From assembly GCA_018645005.1 (NCBI GenBank), contig JABGPJ010000110.1, positions 39,429 through 103,428 of the forward strand: 64,000 nt of DNA, written 5' to 3'. Below, one piece after another: positions 27,863-37,864 of the stretch. The notes under the pieces are model-generated. The model ran no database searches and was not told the origin of the DNA. It worked only from the letters and a program-made list of their open reading frames with translations. The DNA comes from Deltaproteobacteria bacterium. Its GTDB lineage: Bacteria > SAR324 > XYD2-FULL-50-16. The position numbers were made by a program, and so were the translations under genes. How positions within the stretch are numbered: position 1 is the first letter of the stretch; the number at the start of each line of letters is the position of its first letter.

Positions 27863-28559
27863 AAAATCCATTTTGTTAATCCTGCTTATCGCAGTTGTCA
27901 CTCTGGCGGGATGTCAACAACAGCGAGTCAGGATAGCGACTATAAAAGATGAATCATTCGTCAGGACGTTTGCAGCGCTTCAATCTTACCAGGTCAGTCA
28001 GATAGACCTCGACTATTCAGCCAAATGCAGAATACGGATTAAAACCCCTACCCTGGATGAGAATGGGGTCTGTCAAATTGTCATCACCCGTGACAACCAT
28101 TTTAGTATTACTGTGTTCTCTCCTGTAGGTGGAACCCTGCTGATGGTGTATCAGGACGAGGTCCAGATTCAGGTGTTGAATTATCATGATAAAACCTATC
28201 TGCAATTGAAAAACAGTGAAAAAAATAGAGACAAGGCTTTCGAGATTGTCAACCTCAATGTGGCTGAATTCCGATCGATTTTCTGGGGGAGAGAAATAGA
28301 CGAGGAGGACACCCGGTTGCGCTTCCGTTATAAGGGGGAAAAGCCTGTTCAAATCCGGAAACCGACGCGCCATTCAGATCAGTTGGTAACGATTAAAAAA
28401 TGGCTGTCATATCAGGGAGCATGGTTTCCAAGGACAATCGAATTCGAGGACCGCAGGAGGCAGATATTCTTAAAAGTCGTGATTACATCCTTTGCCCCCG
28501 GCCTGACTGATAAACTGGTGCCGGCGGAGGTCCCGGAAAATTTTCAGATCAAACATTGA
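27855..28559 (+). CDS. Putative lipoprotein, LolB-like fold
   Basis: 234 aa. An upstream in-frame ATG exists within slt, but the ATG at 27855 overlaps the slt stop and yields a clean lipoprotein signal: MTKKSILL, hydrophobic run, LAGC lipobox with Cys near residue 20. The body alternates beta-strand segments (CRIRIKTPT, CQIVITRDNHFSITVFSPVGGTLLMVYQDEVQIQVLN), as in LolB/LppX-type half-barrels that bind lipids or lipoproteins. The LolB relation is inferred from strand pattern only. Probably cotranscribed with slt. Confidence 0.7.
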   Translation: MTKKSILLILLIAVVTLAGCQQQRVRIATIKDESFVRTFAALQSYQVSQIDLDYSAKCRIRIKTPTLDENGVCQIVITRDNHFSITVFSPVGGTLLMVYQDEVQIQVLNYHDKTYLQLKNSEKNRDKAFEIVNLNVAEFRSIFWGREIDEEDTRLRFRYKGEKPVQIRKPTRHSDQLVTIKKWLSYQGAWFPRTIEFEDRRRQIFLKVVITSFAPGLTDKLVPAEVPENFQIKH

Positions 28560-28573
28560 GTCCTGCCCACGGT

Positions 28574-29473
28574 TCAATGATCTCGTTTCAGGACAAAGTT
28601 CGCAAGCTCTCTTAAGCGGACCGTATCCAGCTGAGTTTTCTCCAAGTGGTTCAATGCATTTTCATAACACAGGTTTGCCAACTGTTTTGATTTTTCAAGG
28701 CCAAATACCTGTGGATATGTCAAAGTCTGATTTTTCTGATCGGTCCCCGGTGACTTCCCGAGCCGTTCCTGGCTTCCGGTGACGTCCAGAATATCGTCTT
28801 GAATCTGAAAGCATTTACCAATCTCGGTCCCGAATCCAGTAAGTTGTGCAAAGCCCGCTTCATTTATATCAGCCAACAGAGCCCCTATCTGGATGGCTGC
28901 GGTGATCAGAGCCCCGGTTTTATGGGTGTGGATAAAACTCAGGGCATCTTGCGGTGCCAGCGCCTCCTGCCTTTGAATATCTGCCACCTGACCGGAAACC
29001 ATGCCGAACACCCCGGCGTTTTTCGATAGAATATGGATCGACTTCAGGATGGTGGTGGCGGATGTCTGCTCCAGAAGCGTCGGAGAACTCATGAGTGCAA
29101 AACAGTGCGTTAGCAGCGCATCTCCCGCCAATAGTGCTATATTCTCTCCGTATTTAATATGGTTGGTGAGTTGACCTCTTCTCAGGTCATCATCATCCAT
29201 ACAGGGTAAATCATCATGGATCAACGAATAGGTGTGGATATATTCAACGGCACAGGCCAGAGGCAAAGCGAAGTCGGCGTTTTTTCCGGTACATTCAATA
29301 GTGGTGATTAGTAAAACCGGACGCAGTCTTTTACCTCCCGCTAAAAGAGAATACCGCATTGATTCTTCAAGGATTGCCACCGGCTGCGGAATTTCAGGAA
29401 AGGTAGCAGCCAGAGAGTTTTCAAACTGAGCCACCTTTTCTTTGTAGTAATCTGTAAAAGAAAGTTTTTCCAT
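28574..29473 (-). CDS. ispA: Short-chain polyprenyl (farnesyl/geranyl) diphosphate synthase
   Basis: 299 aa. Condenses IPP with DMAPP/GPP. Seen: GGKRLRPVLL near residue 50, the first Asp-rich motif DDLPCMDDDDLRRG near 92, HTHKTGALI near 185 and the second Asp-rich motif FQIQDDILDVTG near 238 followed by KNQTLTYP. These are the features of proteobacterial IspA. ispF of the MEP pathway is at 37865. The minus-strand run ispA-prmC-pdxA is spaced 81 bp then overlapping. Confidence 0.93.
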   Translation of the reverse strand: MEKLSFTDYYKEKVAQFENSLAATFPEIPQPVAILEESMRYSLLAGGKRLRPVLLITTIECTGKNADFALPLACAVEYIHTYSLIHDDLPCMDDDDLRRGQLTNHIKYGENIALLAGDALLTHCFALMSSPTLLEQTSATTILKSIHILSKNAGVFGMVSGQVADIQRQEALAPQDALSFIHTHKTGALITAAIQIGALLADINEAGFAQLTGFGTEIGKCFQIQDDILDVTGSQERLGKSPGTDQKNQTLTYPQVFGLEKSKQLANLCYENALNHLEKTQLDTVRLRELANFVLKRDH

Positions 29474-29554
29474 AGGTTATCCGTCTGTTCACAGCCCTTT
29501 GTGATTTCTTAGCTAGCTGCGTTTAAAAATGTATTTTTGTGGTTTCTGGGAGCA

Positions 29555-30460
29555 TCAGGAACCCGATTTTCTGAATATCAGGACCCGATCATGTTCGGCA
29601 TAGTCTTTGATACTTTTAAATAACGTCAGCTCGGTGCTGCGGCTCATCATCTGCTGAATTGACTCACGTTGGTCAAATCCGTGTTCAAAAATTAGAAAAC
29701 CGCCAGGCTTGAGTAACGATTCAGCCGCTTTTTGGAGATAATGGTAAAACGCCAGCCCATCGTCTCCGCCATTCAAGGCGTTTCTGGGCTCCCAGAGTCG
29801 AACCTCTTCCTGGAGCAGGTCGATCTCTTGTGTTGGGATATAGGGTGGATTGCTGACGATACAATCATAAATGGGTTGTCTTTTAATGGAATTGAATCGG
29901 TCACCCTGAATCAGATAGACACGATTTCGCTGATTTTCAATCTCTGCCTGGTAATAGTTAATATTCATCCTGGCGAATGCCAGTGCCTGTTCGCTGATAT
30001 CAGTAGCGATTATAACAAGCTGCTGTTCTTCACTCGAAAGAGCCAGAGGGATGGCTGCGCTGCCAGTTCCAAGCTCAAGTATTTGAAATGTGGATGTCGA
30101 TCTGCTATTTGAGCGAATCAGCTTCAACATAGCGTCGACGAGTACCTCGGTCTCTGGTCTGGGTATCAGTACACCGGGCCCCACCGCCAGGGACAGTGAC
30201 CAGAATTCACAAGTCTCCATCAGGTAAGAACACGGTTCACGGTTACGTCGTCGAATGACCAGTTGCCGGATCGCCTCCTGCTCTTCGAGTGTACATGGTT
30301 TGTCGTATTGCAGATAAATATCCAGACGGGAAATTTTTAATGCATGGCTCACCAGTCTCTCTGCTTCGAGGCGGAGAGAACCTGGGAATCCTCGCTTGGT
30401 GAAATCAGCGCGCATCCATTGGACTAATTTCGGCGGTGTCCAAATATCATCCTTTTTCAT
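29555..30460 (-). CDS. prmC: Peptide chain release factor N5-glutamine methyltransferase
   Basis: 301 aa. Methylates the GGQ glutamine of RF1 and RF2. Seen: an N-terminal helical domain, EFWSLSLAVGPGVLIPRPETEVLV, SAM-binding ILELGTGSAAIPLALS and the catalytic NPPYIP near residue 206. Its ATG overlaps the pdxA stop by 4 bp. prfA, often next to prmC, is not adjacent here. Confidence 0.93.
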   Translation of the reverse strand: MKKDDIWTPPKLVQWMRADFTKRGFPGSLRLEAERLVSHALKISRLDIYLQYDKPCTLEEQEAIRQLVIRRRNREPCSYLMETCEFWSLSLAVGPGVLIPRPETEVLVDAMLKLIRSNSRSTSTFQILELGTGSAAIPLALSSEEQQLVIIATDISEQALAFARMNINYYQAEIENQRNRVYLIQGDRFNSIKRQPIYDCIVSNPPYIPTQEIDLLQEEVRLWEPRNALNGGDDGLAFYHYLQKAAESLLKPGGFLIFEHGFDQRESIQQMMSRSTELTLFKSIKDYAEHDRVLIFRKSGS

Positions 30461-31461
30461 TCACTATCCAGCTTGGTACGAATTGTTGCCATTCTGAAGG
30501 CGTAATCAATGGCTGATCTCATATTCCTGTGGTCGGCAGCAGCCTGGCCGGCAATATCAAATGCGGTGCCGTGATCCACAGAGGTCCGAATGATGGGCAG
30601 CCCGACAGAGATGTTAACCGCTGTGTCAAAAGCGATCATTTTGATCGGAATCAGTCCCTGATCGTGATATTGAGCCACAACCAGGTCGAATTCTCCTTGA
30701 ATAGCCCGTCGGAAAATCGTATCCGCCGGGAAAGGTCCGGAAGCAGAAATGCGCTCATCGGCTGCAAGTTGAACCGCTGGTTTAATGATCGACTCATCCT
30801 CCATCCCAAAAATTCCGCTCTCTCCAGCGTGCGGATTTAGACCACATACAGCTATGCGGGGAGATGATATTCCCAGTTCCTGCAGAAAACGATCAGCCAA
30901 CCGAATCGTTTCATGAACCCGTTCGATGGACAGCGATCGGGAAACTTCATGCAGAGGAATATGGGTGGTTGTCAGCATGACATTGAGTTTGCACGATGCA
31001 AAGGTCATGCGGTAGTTTTCACACCGGGTTAGTTTGGCCAGGAGGCCCGTATGACCATCAAAATGATGGCCCGCGGTATGCCAGGCCTCTTTTGATATAG
31101 GGGCGGTTACCATTGCGTCGATCTGATGGGTCAAACCCAGGTTGACCGCTTTGATAACAGCTTGATAAGAAAAATTCCCACACCAAAGGTTGACGTGGCC
31201 CATTTGAAACGTTTCTTTCTTTATTTCAGCAAGATCTAAGACGGGAAGTGCCCCCTGTCGGCTTTCAAAAACCGGTTCTGTAATCTGAATGACATCAAGG
31301 TCAAGCCCGAGTTGCCTGACGGTATCACGCATGATGGTGGTGCTGCCGATGACAAAAGGCTGGTAATCGATGCCTGGATTTAGATCGGCATAGGTCTTGG
31401 CGATAACTTCAGGTCCGACTCCAGCCGGGTCGCCCATGGTTATTGCGATAATGGGGCTCAT
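30457..31461 (-). CDS. pdxA: 4-hydroxythreonine-4-phosphate dehydrogenase
   Basis: 334 aa. An NAD-dependent step in pyridoxal phosphate synthesis. MGDPAGVGPEVIAK at the N-terminus, the metal His in GHHFDGHTG near residue 133, NPHAGESG near 210 and YHDQGLIPIKM near 267 with the second metal His; SVGLPIIRTSVDHGTAFDIAG closes the active site. Normal length. Confidence 0.95.
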   Translation of the reverse strand: MSPIIAITMGDPAGVGPEVIAKTYADLNPGIDYQPFVIGSTTIMRDTVRQLGLDLDVIQITEPVFESRQGALPVLDLAEIKKETFQMGHVNLWCGNFSYQAVIKAVNLGLTHQIDAMVTAPISKEAWHTAGHHFDGHTGLLAKLTRCENYRMTFASCKLNVMLTTTHIPLHEVSRSLSIERVHETIRLADRFLQELGISSPRIAVCGLNPHAGESGIFGMEDESIIKPAVQLAADERISASGPFPADTIFRRAIQGEFDLVVAQYHDQGLIPIKMIAFDTAVNISVGLPIIRTSVDHGTAFDIAGQAAADHRNMRSAIDYAFRMATIRTKLDSE

Positions 31462-31756
31462 GAGGATCGTGTCAATTGTTTTTTGATCAGGAATAAAGCA
31501 GGTGAGAGATTGGGTTTCGAGCTATTCATCGTACTCTAACACACTTTGGACTTCTTTTAAAGCACCAAAAATGGTAATTATACATCAGGGACAGCTGATA
31601 TAGAGCGGGTTTTTGATGCGTTGTATAGGGCTCGTTTCTTCTTTTTCGATACAGTATCAACCGAACCGGGTACTTTTTTTGCCGGTATTGCAGCAAAGAT
31701 TTTGGATTTCTGCAATCCGGAAGGTATCCATAATTGCTGAGGAGTCTTTTAAGATT

Positions 31757-34102
31757 ATGGACTTTCGCTCTTTCATATGCGGCGCACTAAAGCTGCCGGT
31801 TCAGTCAACAGCTGTCCCTCCAATACGCTGCAGACAAACGATTCAACTCGAAAAGGCCCTGAATCAACAGATTCAAAAAAGGCAGGATCTAAAAAAGGTC
31901 CTGATACAGACCCTGGCAAATCTACGGACGCTGATTCTGGATCGCGGCTCTATTATGACCCAAGACTGGCAACCTATTTGTCAGGAAACTGAAAATTTGG
32001 GGTTAGGGGATATTACCTGTTTCATTGAAGGACTAATTGTTCTGAAGACTCAACCCGAATATCTGGGGTGTCTGGATGTCGACCTGTTGCATCAGAATCT
32101 GAATGGTTGCCTGGATCAACTTGACGAAACGATTCGCAATCTTGACAGTTACGGTTTCTTTGAGGACAAGGACGACAGTGCGGATTCAAATCTACTGGAA
32201 AATAAAAATGTCTTGATTGCTGAGGATATGCCTTATAATCGAATTCTATTGAAGAAAATCCTGCAGCGACTCAATTGTATTACCAGTGAAGCAGAGAATG
32301 GCAAAGAAGCAGTTGAGCAATGGACGCAGAATTCCTCATTTGATCTGATTGTCATGGATATGAACATGCCAGTGATGGATGGATTTGAAGCAACCCACGC
32401 TATTCGTCAATATGAAGCCGAAAATGCACTGAAAAGAACCCCGATTATTGCTGTGACGGCACTGGCCATGAGAGGTGATCGGGAAAGATGCCTGGATGCG
32501 GGTTGTGATGAATATATCACAAAGCCGGTTGTTGCCAACCTGTTGATCAATATCTGCCAGCAACTTTTAAGTGGAGTCGAAGCACAATCAGAACCGGCTG
32601 AAGTACAAAGAACAATTGATATTCAGAAAGTTCTGTTGAAAACAGATAATCAGGTATATGAATATATTTTGAAATCTATTCTGGGATCGCATGGTATCGT
32701 TTTTGACCAACTGGACAGCTTAGTGGATATTCAAATAAGCCTGTTAGAAGATCGCTATGATTTTGTGATTTTGGAAGCGGCAGTCGACCTGGCGCTTGCC
32801 TATTTCATAAAAACTCATTTTCCGGATAAGTATGTTATTTTAATCACGACGAAAGAGCATGACAGCAGTATTTTTTCTGCAAAATCAGAGAATAATATCC
32901 TATATCCGTTTGACAGGGATCAGATATCTGCGGTTCTGAACCACTGCTTTCATATGCAGCAATTAGCCAGAAAAAGAGCGGAAAGTATCGCTGATGCTGA
33001 TTCACTGGGCAGAATCAAAGGACGAGCCAGTATCAAAGAGGCTGTTCAGAAGTCGAATCAACAGCTGGCGGTCTGGCAGAAGGCGTTTCGCAAAATTGGT
33101 GGAGACCTGGTCCTCAGCCATGAGTTCAATTTTCATGGCAAGTACGGATTTATCCTGGGTGATGTTTCCGGGCATGACATACAAAGTGGTTATACTGCTT
33201 CATGGTTCGCGGGTCTGGTCAAAGGTGTCTGGGGACAATACAGCAACCCGTACGATCTATTGTGCAATCTGAACAGCTTTTTTGATCATGATGCGGATGA
33301 GGAAGATAAACGATTCGTGTGTGCGCTAATATTGCTCTGGGACCCTCTGCGTCACAAGCTTTACTATGCTAATGCCGGCATTCCCGGCGGAATTCTGGTG
33401 GAGAAAAAAACCGGCCAGACTACATTGATAAAATGGACAGGGATGCCCATTGGATTGTTTCCCGAAATGGACATGTTCGACCATGCCGAAATAGATTTTT
33501 TGCCTGGAGATCGGTTGTATATCGCTACTGATGGTGTTTTAGAAGCAATTCCCAGTGAAATAATCTCAGGTATCGGTGAGTCGAAAAGCAATCAACCACC
33601 GCAGCAGGCGTTGGATTCCATTGTGGACTTTGTCAAACGCTCTATTGAGGTGACCGATGACCTCACCATTGCTGTTTTCGAAGGGCACAATTTCGATGAA
33701 CCGCAAAGGGGATTTCGCAAAGCAATTAAATCCACTTCTGCAGAAATTGAAACAGTACTGAAGTATATCGAACAGTATATCAATGAGCATGACTTAAATA
33801 AGTTTGGTGGAGGCAAAATTTCAGTGGCGGTGCGGGAAGCTTTAATCAACGCTTTGGAACACGGAAACGGCAATGTTGAAGAAAAATCAATCGATATTGA
33901 TCTCGAAATATTTAATAACACGATACAAGTGAGGGTTTCTGATAGTGGTGGTGGTTTTGATCTGAATAGCGAAAAAAAACGATTGAAAGAGGAAGGTGAA
34001 TTGCGCATACACGGGCGTGGAATCGATATGATGGAAACCATCTGCCAGTCCGTGTCTTTTAATGGCGGGGGTGTCTGTCTGGAGTTTGTCGAAACTGATT
34101 AG
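31757..34102 (+). CDS. Response regulator with pseudo-receiver, PPM phosphatase and anti-sigma-type kinase domains (HsbR/RsbU-like)
   Basis: 781 aa from the ATG at 31757, which has GAGGAG 12 nt upstream. An in-frame ATG at 31616 would add 47 poorly featured residues. Domains from this start: an N-terminal helical/coiled region (about 20-135); a receiver (about 150-270) with acid pocket Glu156/Asp157, phosphoacceptor Asp201 in MDMNMP and Lys256; a degenerate receiver (about 290-395) with Glu in place of Asp (DFVILEA); a PP2C/SpoIIE phosphatase (about 430-640) with GGDLV and LGDVSGHD; and a GHKL kinase (about 655-780) with EALINALEHGN, DSGGGFD and HGRGIDMM. Phosphatase plus kinase in one chain implies partner-switching control of a STAS protein. 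No STAS or sigma gene is adjacent. Confidence 0.87.
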   Translation: MDFRSFICGALKLPVQSTAVPPIRCRQTIQLEKALNQQIQKRQDLKKVLIQTLANLRTLILDRGSIMTQDWQPICQETENLGLGDITCFIEGLIVLKTQPEYLGCLDVDLLHQNLNGCLDQLDETIRNLDSYGFFEDKDDSADSNLLENKNVLIAEDMPYNRILLKKILQRLNCITSEAENGKEAVEQWTQNSSFDLIVMDMNMPVMDGFEATHAIRQYEAENALKRTPIIAVTALAMRGDRERCLDAGCDEYITKPVVANLLINICQQLLSGVEAQSEPAEVQRTIDIQKVLLKTDNQVYEYILKSILGSHGIVFDQLDSLVDIQISLLEDRYDFVILEAAVDLALAYFIKTHFPDKYVILITTKEHDSSIFSAKSENNILYPFDRDQISAVLNHCFHMQQLARKRAESIADADSLGRIKGRASIKEAVQKSNQQLAVWQKAFRKIGGDLVLSHEFNFHGKYGFILGDVSGHDIQSGYTASWFAGLVKGVWGQYSNPYDLLCNLNSFFDHDADEEDKRFVCALILLWDPLRHKLYYANAGIPGGILVEKKTGQTTLIKWTGMPIGLFPEMDMFDHAEIDFLPGDRLYIATDGVLEAIPSEIISGIGESKSNQPPQQALDSIVDFVKRSIEVTDDLTIAVFEGHNFDEPQRGFRKAIKSTSAEIETVLKYIEQYINEHDLNKFGGGKISVAVREALINALEHGNGNVEEKSIDIDLEIFNNTIQVRVSDSGGGFDLNSEKKRLKEEGELRIHGRGIDMMETICQSVSFNGGGVCLEFVETD

Positions 34103-34125
34103 GAAAAAAGAGGAGATGAGGTACG

Positions 34126-35451
34126 GTGCCAACTGAAAAAAGTCTTGATCGATTTATACTCGATGCGAATGTGCTGCTCTATGAACCGGACTGTATTTAT
34201 GCCTATCCGGATGCCCATGTCGTCATTCCCATCTCAGTGATCGAGGAGATCGATCACTTTAAAAAAGAGTTCAACGAGATCGGTCGAAATGCCCGCCTGA
34301 TGTCACAAATTCTGGATAAAGTCCGCATGCGCGGATCTTTGACTGAAGGGATCAAGCTTGAAAATGGGGGTTTACTGAGTGTTTTTATCGTCGAAGAGAG
34401 GACAATCCATCTGCCTGCCTTTGTCAATATGAACAAAAATTCCAACAGGGTGCTGGCGGCGACGATGCTGATTCATCAAAAATATCCGCGACAGACTGTT
34501 CTGGTTACCAACGATACCAATCTTCGGGTCCGAGTCTCTGCCCTGGGAATTAAAGTCACGGCCTATGAAGAAAAACTGCCAAATCTGGAAAAATTTTACG
34601 AGGGGATTGTCACCCGTAGAGTTAACGACGATGAGTTTGAATCTGTTGTGCAAAGCGGTGAGCTGAAAGTTCCGGGTAGTGAATATCATGCCAATCAGAA
34701 TGTCCTGCTGCAGTCGTCTGAATCCGATCAGAACAGGGTCTGCCGCTATCATCTGGAAAAAGGAAAACTGGGACTTATAGAGCACTATCCGGACGGTATC
34801 TGGGGTATCAGGGCAAGAAACAGGGAGCAGGAGATTGCCCTGGACCTCCTGATGGACGAATCCATTCATATTGTCATTTTGGCCGGTAAGGCTGGCACAG
34901 GGAAAACCTTGCTGGCACTGGCGGTAGCACTGGAATTAATGCTCTCAGCCAATCAGTACCAGAAAATCTTGGTCTCTCGTCCCATTTTCCCTATGGGAAG
35001 GGATATGGGGTACCTGCCGGGGGATATCGAAAAGAAAATGGAGCCCTGGATGCAACCCATATTTGATAATCTTGAATTTCTCTCGACCAATCATTCCTCG
35101 CCAGGGAGTAAAACAGGCGGCTATCAACGATTGCTGGACATGGGGCTAGTCGAACTGGAACCATTGACATATATTCGCGGTCGGTCCATTCCCCATCGAT
35201 TTATGATTGTTGATGAGGCTCAAAACCTGACGCCCCACGAGATCAAAACCATCGTCACCCGTGTGGGAACCGGTACAAAACTGGTTCTGACAGGGGATCC
35301 TTATCAGATAGATAATCCATACGTAGATGCCGGTTCAAACGGGCTTTCACATGTGATTGAGAAGTTTCAGAATTACAGCCTTTCCGGACATGTTAATCTG
35401 ATTCATGGTGTTCGTTCCAAACTGGCGGAACTGGCATCGAATGTTCTTTAA
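34126..35451 (+). CDS. PIN-domain PhoH family ATPase (PhoH2/YlaK type)
   Basis: 441 aa from a GTG start preceded by GAGGTACG. The N-terminal PIN domain (FILDANVLLYEP, IEEIDHFK, LVTNDTNLRVR) carries the acidic nuclease residues. The C-terminal PhoH ATPase has Walker A LAGKAGTGKTLLALA near residue 252, SRPIFPMGRDMGYLPGD and Walker B FMIVDEAQNLTPHEIKTI. This fusion is known as an RNA helicase/RNase in other bacteria. 24 bp after the regulator gene. Confidence 0.9.
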   Translation: MPTEKSLDRFILDANVLLYEPDCIYAYPDAHVVIPISVIEEIDHFKKEFNEIGRNARLMSQILDKVRMRGSLTEGIKLENGGLLSVFIVEERTIHLPAFVNMNKNSNRVLAATMLIHQKYPRQTVLVTNDTNLRVRVSALGIKVTAYEEKLPNLEKFYEGIVTRRVNDDEFESVVQSGELKVPGSEYHANQNVLLQSSESDQNRVCRYHLEKGKLGLIEHYPDGIWGIRARNREQEIALDLLMDESIHIVILAGKAGTGKTLLALAVALELMLSANQYQKILVSRPIFPMGRDMGYLPGDIEKKMEPWMQPIFDNLEFLSTNHSSPGSKTGGYQRLLDMGLVELEPLTYIRGRSIPHRFMIVDEAQNLTPHEIKTIVTRVGTGTKLVLTGDPYQIDNPYVDAGSNGLSHVIEKFQNYSLSGHVNLIHGVRSKLAELASNVL

Positions 35452-35534
35452 TCTAGTGCGCTCCGAATCGTCACCGTTTCCATGTATTTGTCGTTTTCAA
35501 CCCTTTTCCGGCTGGCTCGGATTGAAACATCAGA

Positions 35535-36878
35535 ATGATTGTCAAGCAGGTTATGCAGAAAACTCGGATCAAAAAAAGTTTTAATTCCAGGCAAACAGCC
35601 GCTCTTGATCTCCTGGAATGGCTTCGAAGCGGTAGAATTGTTTACCGTCGTCGCGAGGATCTCGCTACCCCACAGGATTATGCGCTTTATCGCAATCTGG
35701 TCAGTAGCGTCATTCGCCATAAGGGAAAATTTGTTTTTTTTATTGAGGTTCTGACCGACCGTTCTCTGGAGAAGTTGGATCGGGAAGTAGTTATCTGTCT
35801 GCTGCTCGGCCTGGCACAATTGGATCAGTTATCAGGCATACACGAGTACGCAGCTGTTAATGAAACGGTTGAATTAATCTCCTTTTTTAAAAAAAATCGT
35901 CTTAAAGGTTTTATCAACGGCAACCTGAGATCATTTCTGCGCAGGCGGGACGAACTGGAGGAAAAGCTTAAGCAGCAACCACTGTCTGCTCGGTCAAGCC
36001 ACCCTGAGTGGATGGTTAAACGTTGGCAAAATCAATATGGCAGGGATAAAACGGAAAAAATGTGTACCGCCAACAATCTGCTTCCCAGAATTCGGGTGAT
36101 TGTAAATCCGGCATTTGACAGGGAAAACATTGAAGCAGACCTGGCGAGTCGGTATGAAATTGATGAACAGCATTCAGAAGGCTTCACTCTGAATAATCCC
36201 GCGGGCTTATTCGAGACGCAATGGGCAGATAAGGGGGCTTTTCTGGTGCAGGATCATTCATCCCAACAGATCAACCGCTTAATCCAGCTGCTGCCGAAAA
36301 TGTGTGTTTTGGATGCATGTGCCTCCCCCGGGGGGAAACTGTTTCATATGGAATGGCGATTTGAGAAGGAGATCGACCAGCTTGTCGCCCTCGAAATTTC
36401 AGAAATGCGTCTTGAGCGGTTGAAAGCAAATAAAAAAAAATATCGGAGTCGGGCGCAGCTTGTGCGGATGGATGCTGCCTGCCCAGCTCTGACAACTGGC
36501 TTCGATTTGATACTGGTCGATGCACCTTGCAGTGCGACCGGTACGATCCAAAAACATCCGGAGTTAAAATGGCAACGGTGTGAAGCGGATATTTTACAGA
36601 ATCAACAAAAGCAGCTTGCAATCTTGAATGGCTTACGGGAGGTGGTTAAGGTAAACGGATACCTGCTCTACGTCACTTGTTCACTTGAAAAGGAGGAAAA
36701 TCAGATAGTTATACAGAAGTTTCTGGAAAGGCAATCTCACAGATACAGTCTGATTCCCTTTTCTCCTGCACAGGTTGATGAAAGTAATTTAACTCCAGAT
36801 GGTTTTTATCAGTGTTTGCCCCAGGAATCCACGATGGGTCTTTTTGCAGCCCTGCTGCAGAGAACGGCGGAAAAATGA
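35535..36878 (+). CDS. rsmB: 16S rRNA m5C967 methyltransferase RsmB
   Basis: 447 aa. An N-terminal NusB-like RNA-binding domain (about 1-140; DYALYRNLVSSVIRH, LGLAQLDQLSGIHEYAAVNETVEL) and a C-terminal Nol1/Nop2 methyltransferase. SAM loop VLDACASPGGK near residue 258, catalytic-site Cys332 in DAPCSATGT and nucleophile Cys382 in VTCSLEKEEN. The usual partner fmt is not adjacent; rpe follows after 246 bp. Confidence 0.92.
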   Translation: MIVKQVMQKTRIKKSFNSRQTAALDLLEWLRSGRIVYRRREDLATPQDYALYRNLVSSVIRHKGKFVFFIEVLTDRSLEKLDREVVICLLLGLAQLDQLSGIHEYAAVNETVELISFFKKNRLKGFINGNLRSFLRRRDELEEKLKQQPLSARSSHPEWMVKRWQNQYGRDKTEKMCTANNLLPRIRVIVNPAFDRENIEADLASRYEIDEQHSEGFTLNNPAGLFETQWADKGAFLVQDHSSQQINRLIQLLPKMCVLDACASPGGKLFHMEWRFEKEIDQLVALEISEMRLERLKANKKKYRSRAQLVRMDAACPALTTGFDLILVDAPCSATGTIQKHPELKWQRCEADILQNQQKQLAILNGLREVVKVNGYLLYVTCSLEKEENQIVIQKFLERQSHRYSLIPFSPAQVDESNLTPDGFYQCLPQESTMGLFAALLQRTAEK

Positions 36879-36927
36879 GTGGCTTGCCTCTCTTTCTGAA
36901 TCCGCTTAATATAAACAAAAGTTAAAA

Positions 36928-36958
36928 ACAGCTTAATTTCGAATTGAAATCCAGCTGT
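36928..36958 (+). terminator. Imperfect hairpin after rsmB
   Basis: ACAGCT with AGCTGT and inner ATTTC with GAAAT, 50 bp past the rsmB stop. No T tract. A weak terminator candidate. Confidence 0.3.
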
Positions 36959-37124
36959 TGTCATCTGGTGAATCTCCTTGGGGGGATATTGATTTCTACC
37001 CACTTGTTTTGACCCCGGGAAGCAAAGTCTTGTGTATATGAAATACATCGCGCGAATGGGCAGACGTACTGAACAGTGTTCTGGAGTCATCATTTTTTTT
37101 AAATTCTGACAATACGGATTTATT

Positions 37125-37772
37125 ATGGTTAAAGTCGCACCTTCCATTCTTTCAGCTTCCTTTAACAACCTGGCATTGGAAATCGACAATGTTGTAAAGG
37201 CGGGAGCGGATCTTATTCATCTGGATGTCATGGATGGTATTTTTGTTCCTAACGTAACCTTCGGTCCTTTGATATACAAAGATATTCCCAGATATGAAGG
37301 GGTCGAATTCGACGCGCATCTGATGGTGACGCAACCGGAGAAAAATATTCACTCTTTTCTGGAAAGTGGGCTTGATCGAATCTCAATCCATGCAGAATCA
37401 ACCGATCATCTGCATAGATTGCTGCAGATGATCCGCAACCATCAAATAAAACCCGCAGTTGCTCTCAATCCTGCGACACCGCTTGCCGCTGTGAAATGGG
37501 TTTTGGAAGATCTGGATATGGTTCTGATCATGTCTGTTAATCCCGGATTTGGCGGGCAGTCGTTTCTCAAGGGTATGCTTGGAAAAATAGAGCGACTCAA
37601 GGAGATGATTCAACAGCAAGGGCTCACGGTTGAGATTGAAGTCGATGGTGGTGTTTGTCCTGATAATATCAGAGACGTGGTCAATGCGGGTGCCGATATC
37701 GTTGTCGCTGGTTCAGCGGTTTTTGGAAAACCTGATTACGCTGAAGCCATTCGAGCACTTAAGAACCATTAA
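37125..37772 (+). CDS. rpe: Ribulose-phosphate 3-epimerase
   Basis: 215 aa. Interconverts ribulose-5-P and xylulose-5-P in the pentose phosphate pathway. VAPSILSASFNNL, HLDVMDGIFVPNVTFGP (metal Asp), FDAHLMV (metal His), MSVNPGFGGQSF and EVDGGV (metal Asp) are all present. A TIM-barrel of normal length. Near ispF and the class III FBPase but not in one operon with the latter. Confidence 0.96.
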   Translation: MVKVAPSILSASFNNLALEIDNVVKAGADLIHLDVMDGIFVPNVTFGPLIYKDIPRYEGVEFDAHLMVTQPEKNIHSFLESGLDRISIHAESTDHLHRLLQMIRNHQIKPAVALNPATPLAAVKWVLEDLDMVLIMSVNPGFGGQSFLKGMLGKIERLKEMIQQQGLTVEIEVDGGVCPDNIRDVVNAGADIVVAGSAVFGKPDYAEAIRALKNH

Positions 37773-37864
37773 CAGTCCGTGCCTACAAAACTTGATCTCG
37801 GATAGCGGGTGGGCGCGAATGGATTTAGGTGGAAATCATCAACAAATCAGCGGGGAAAAAGCGG

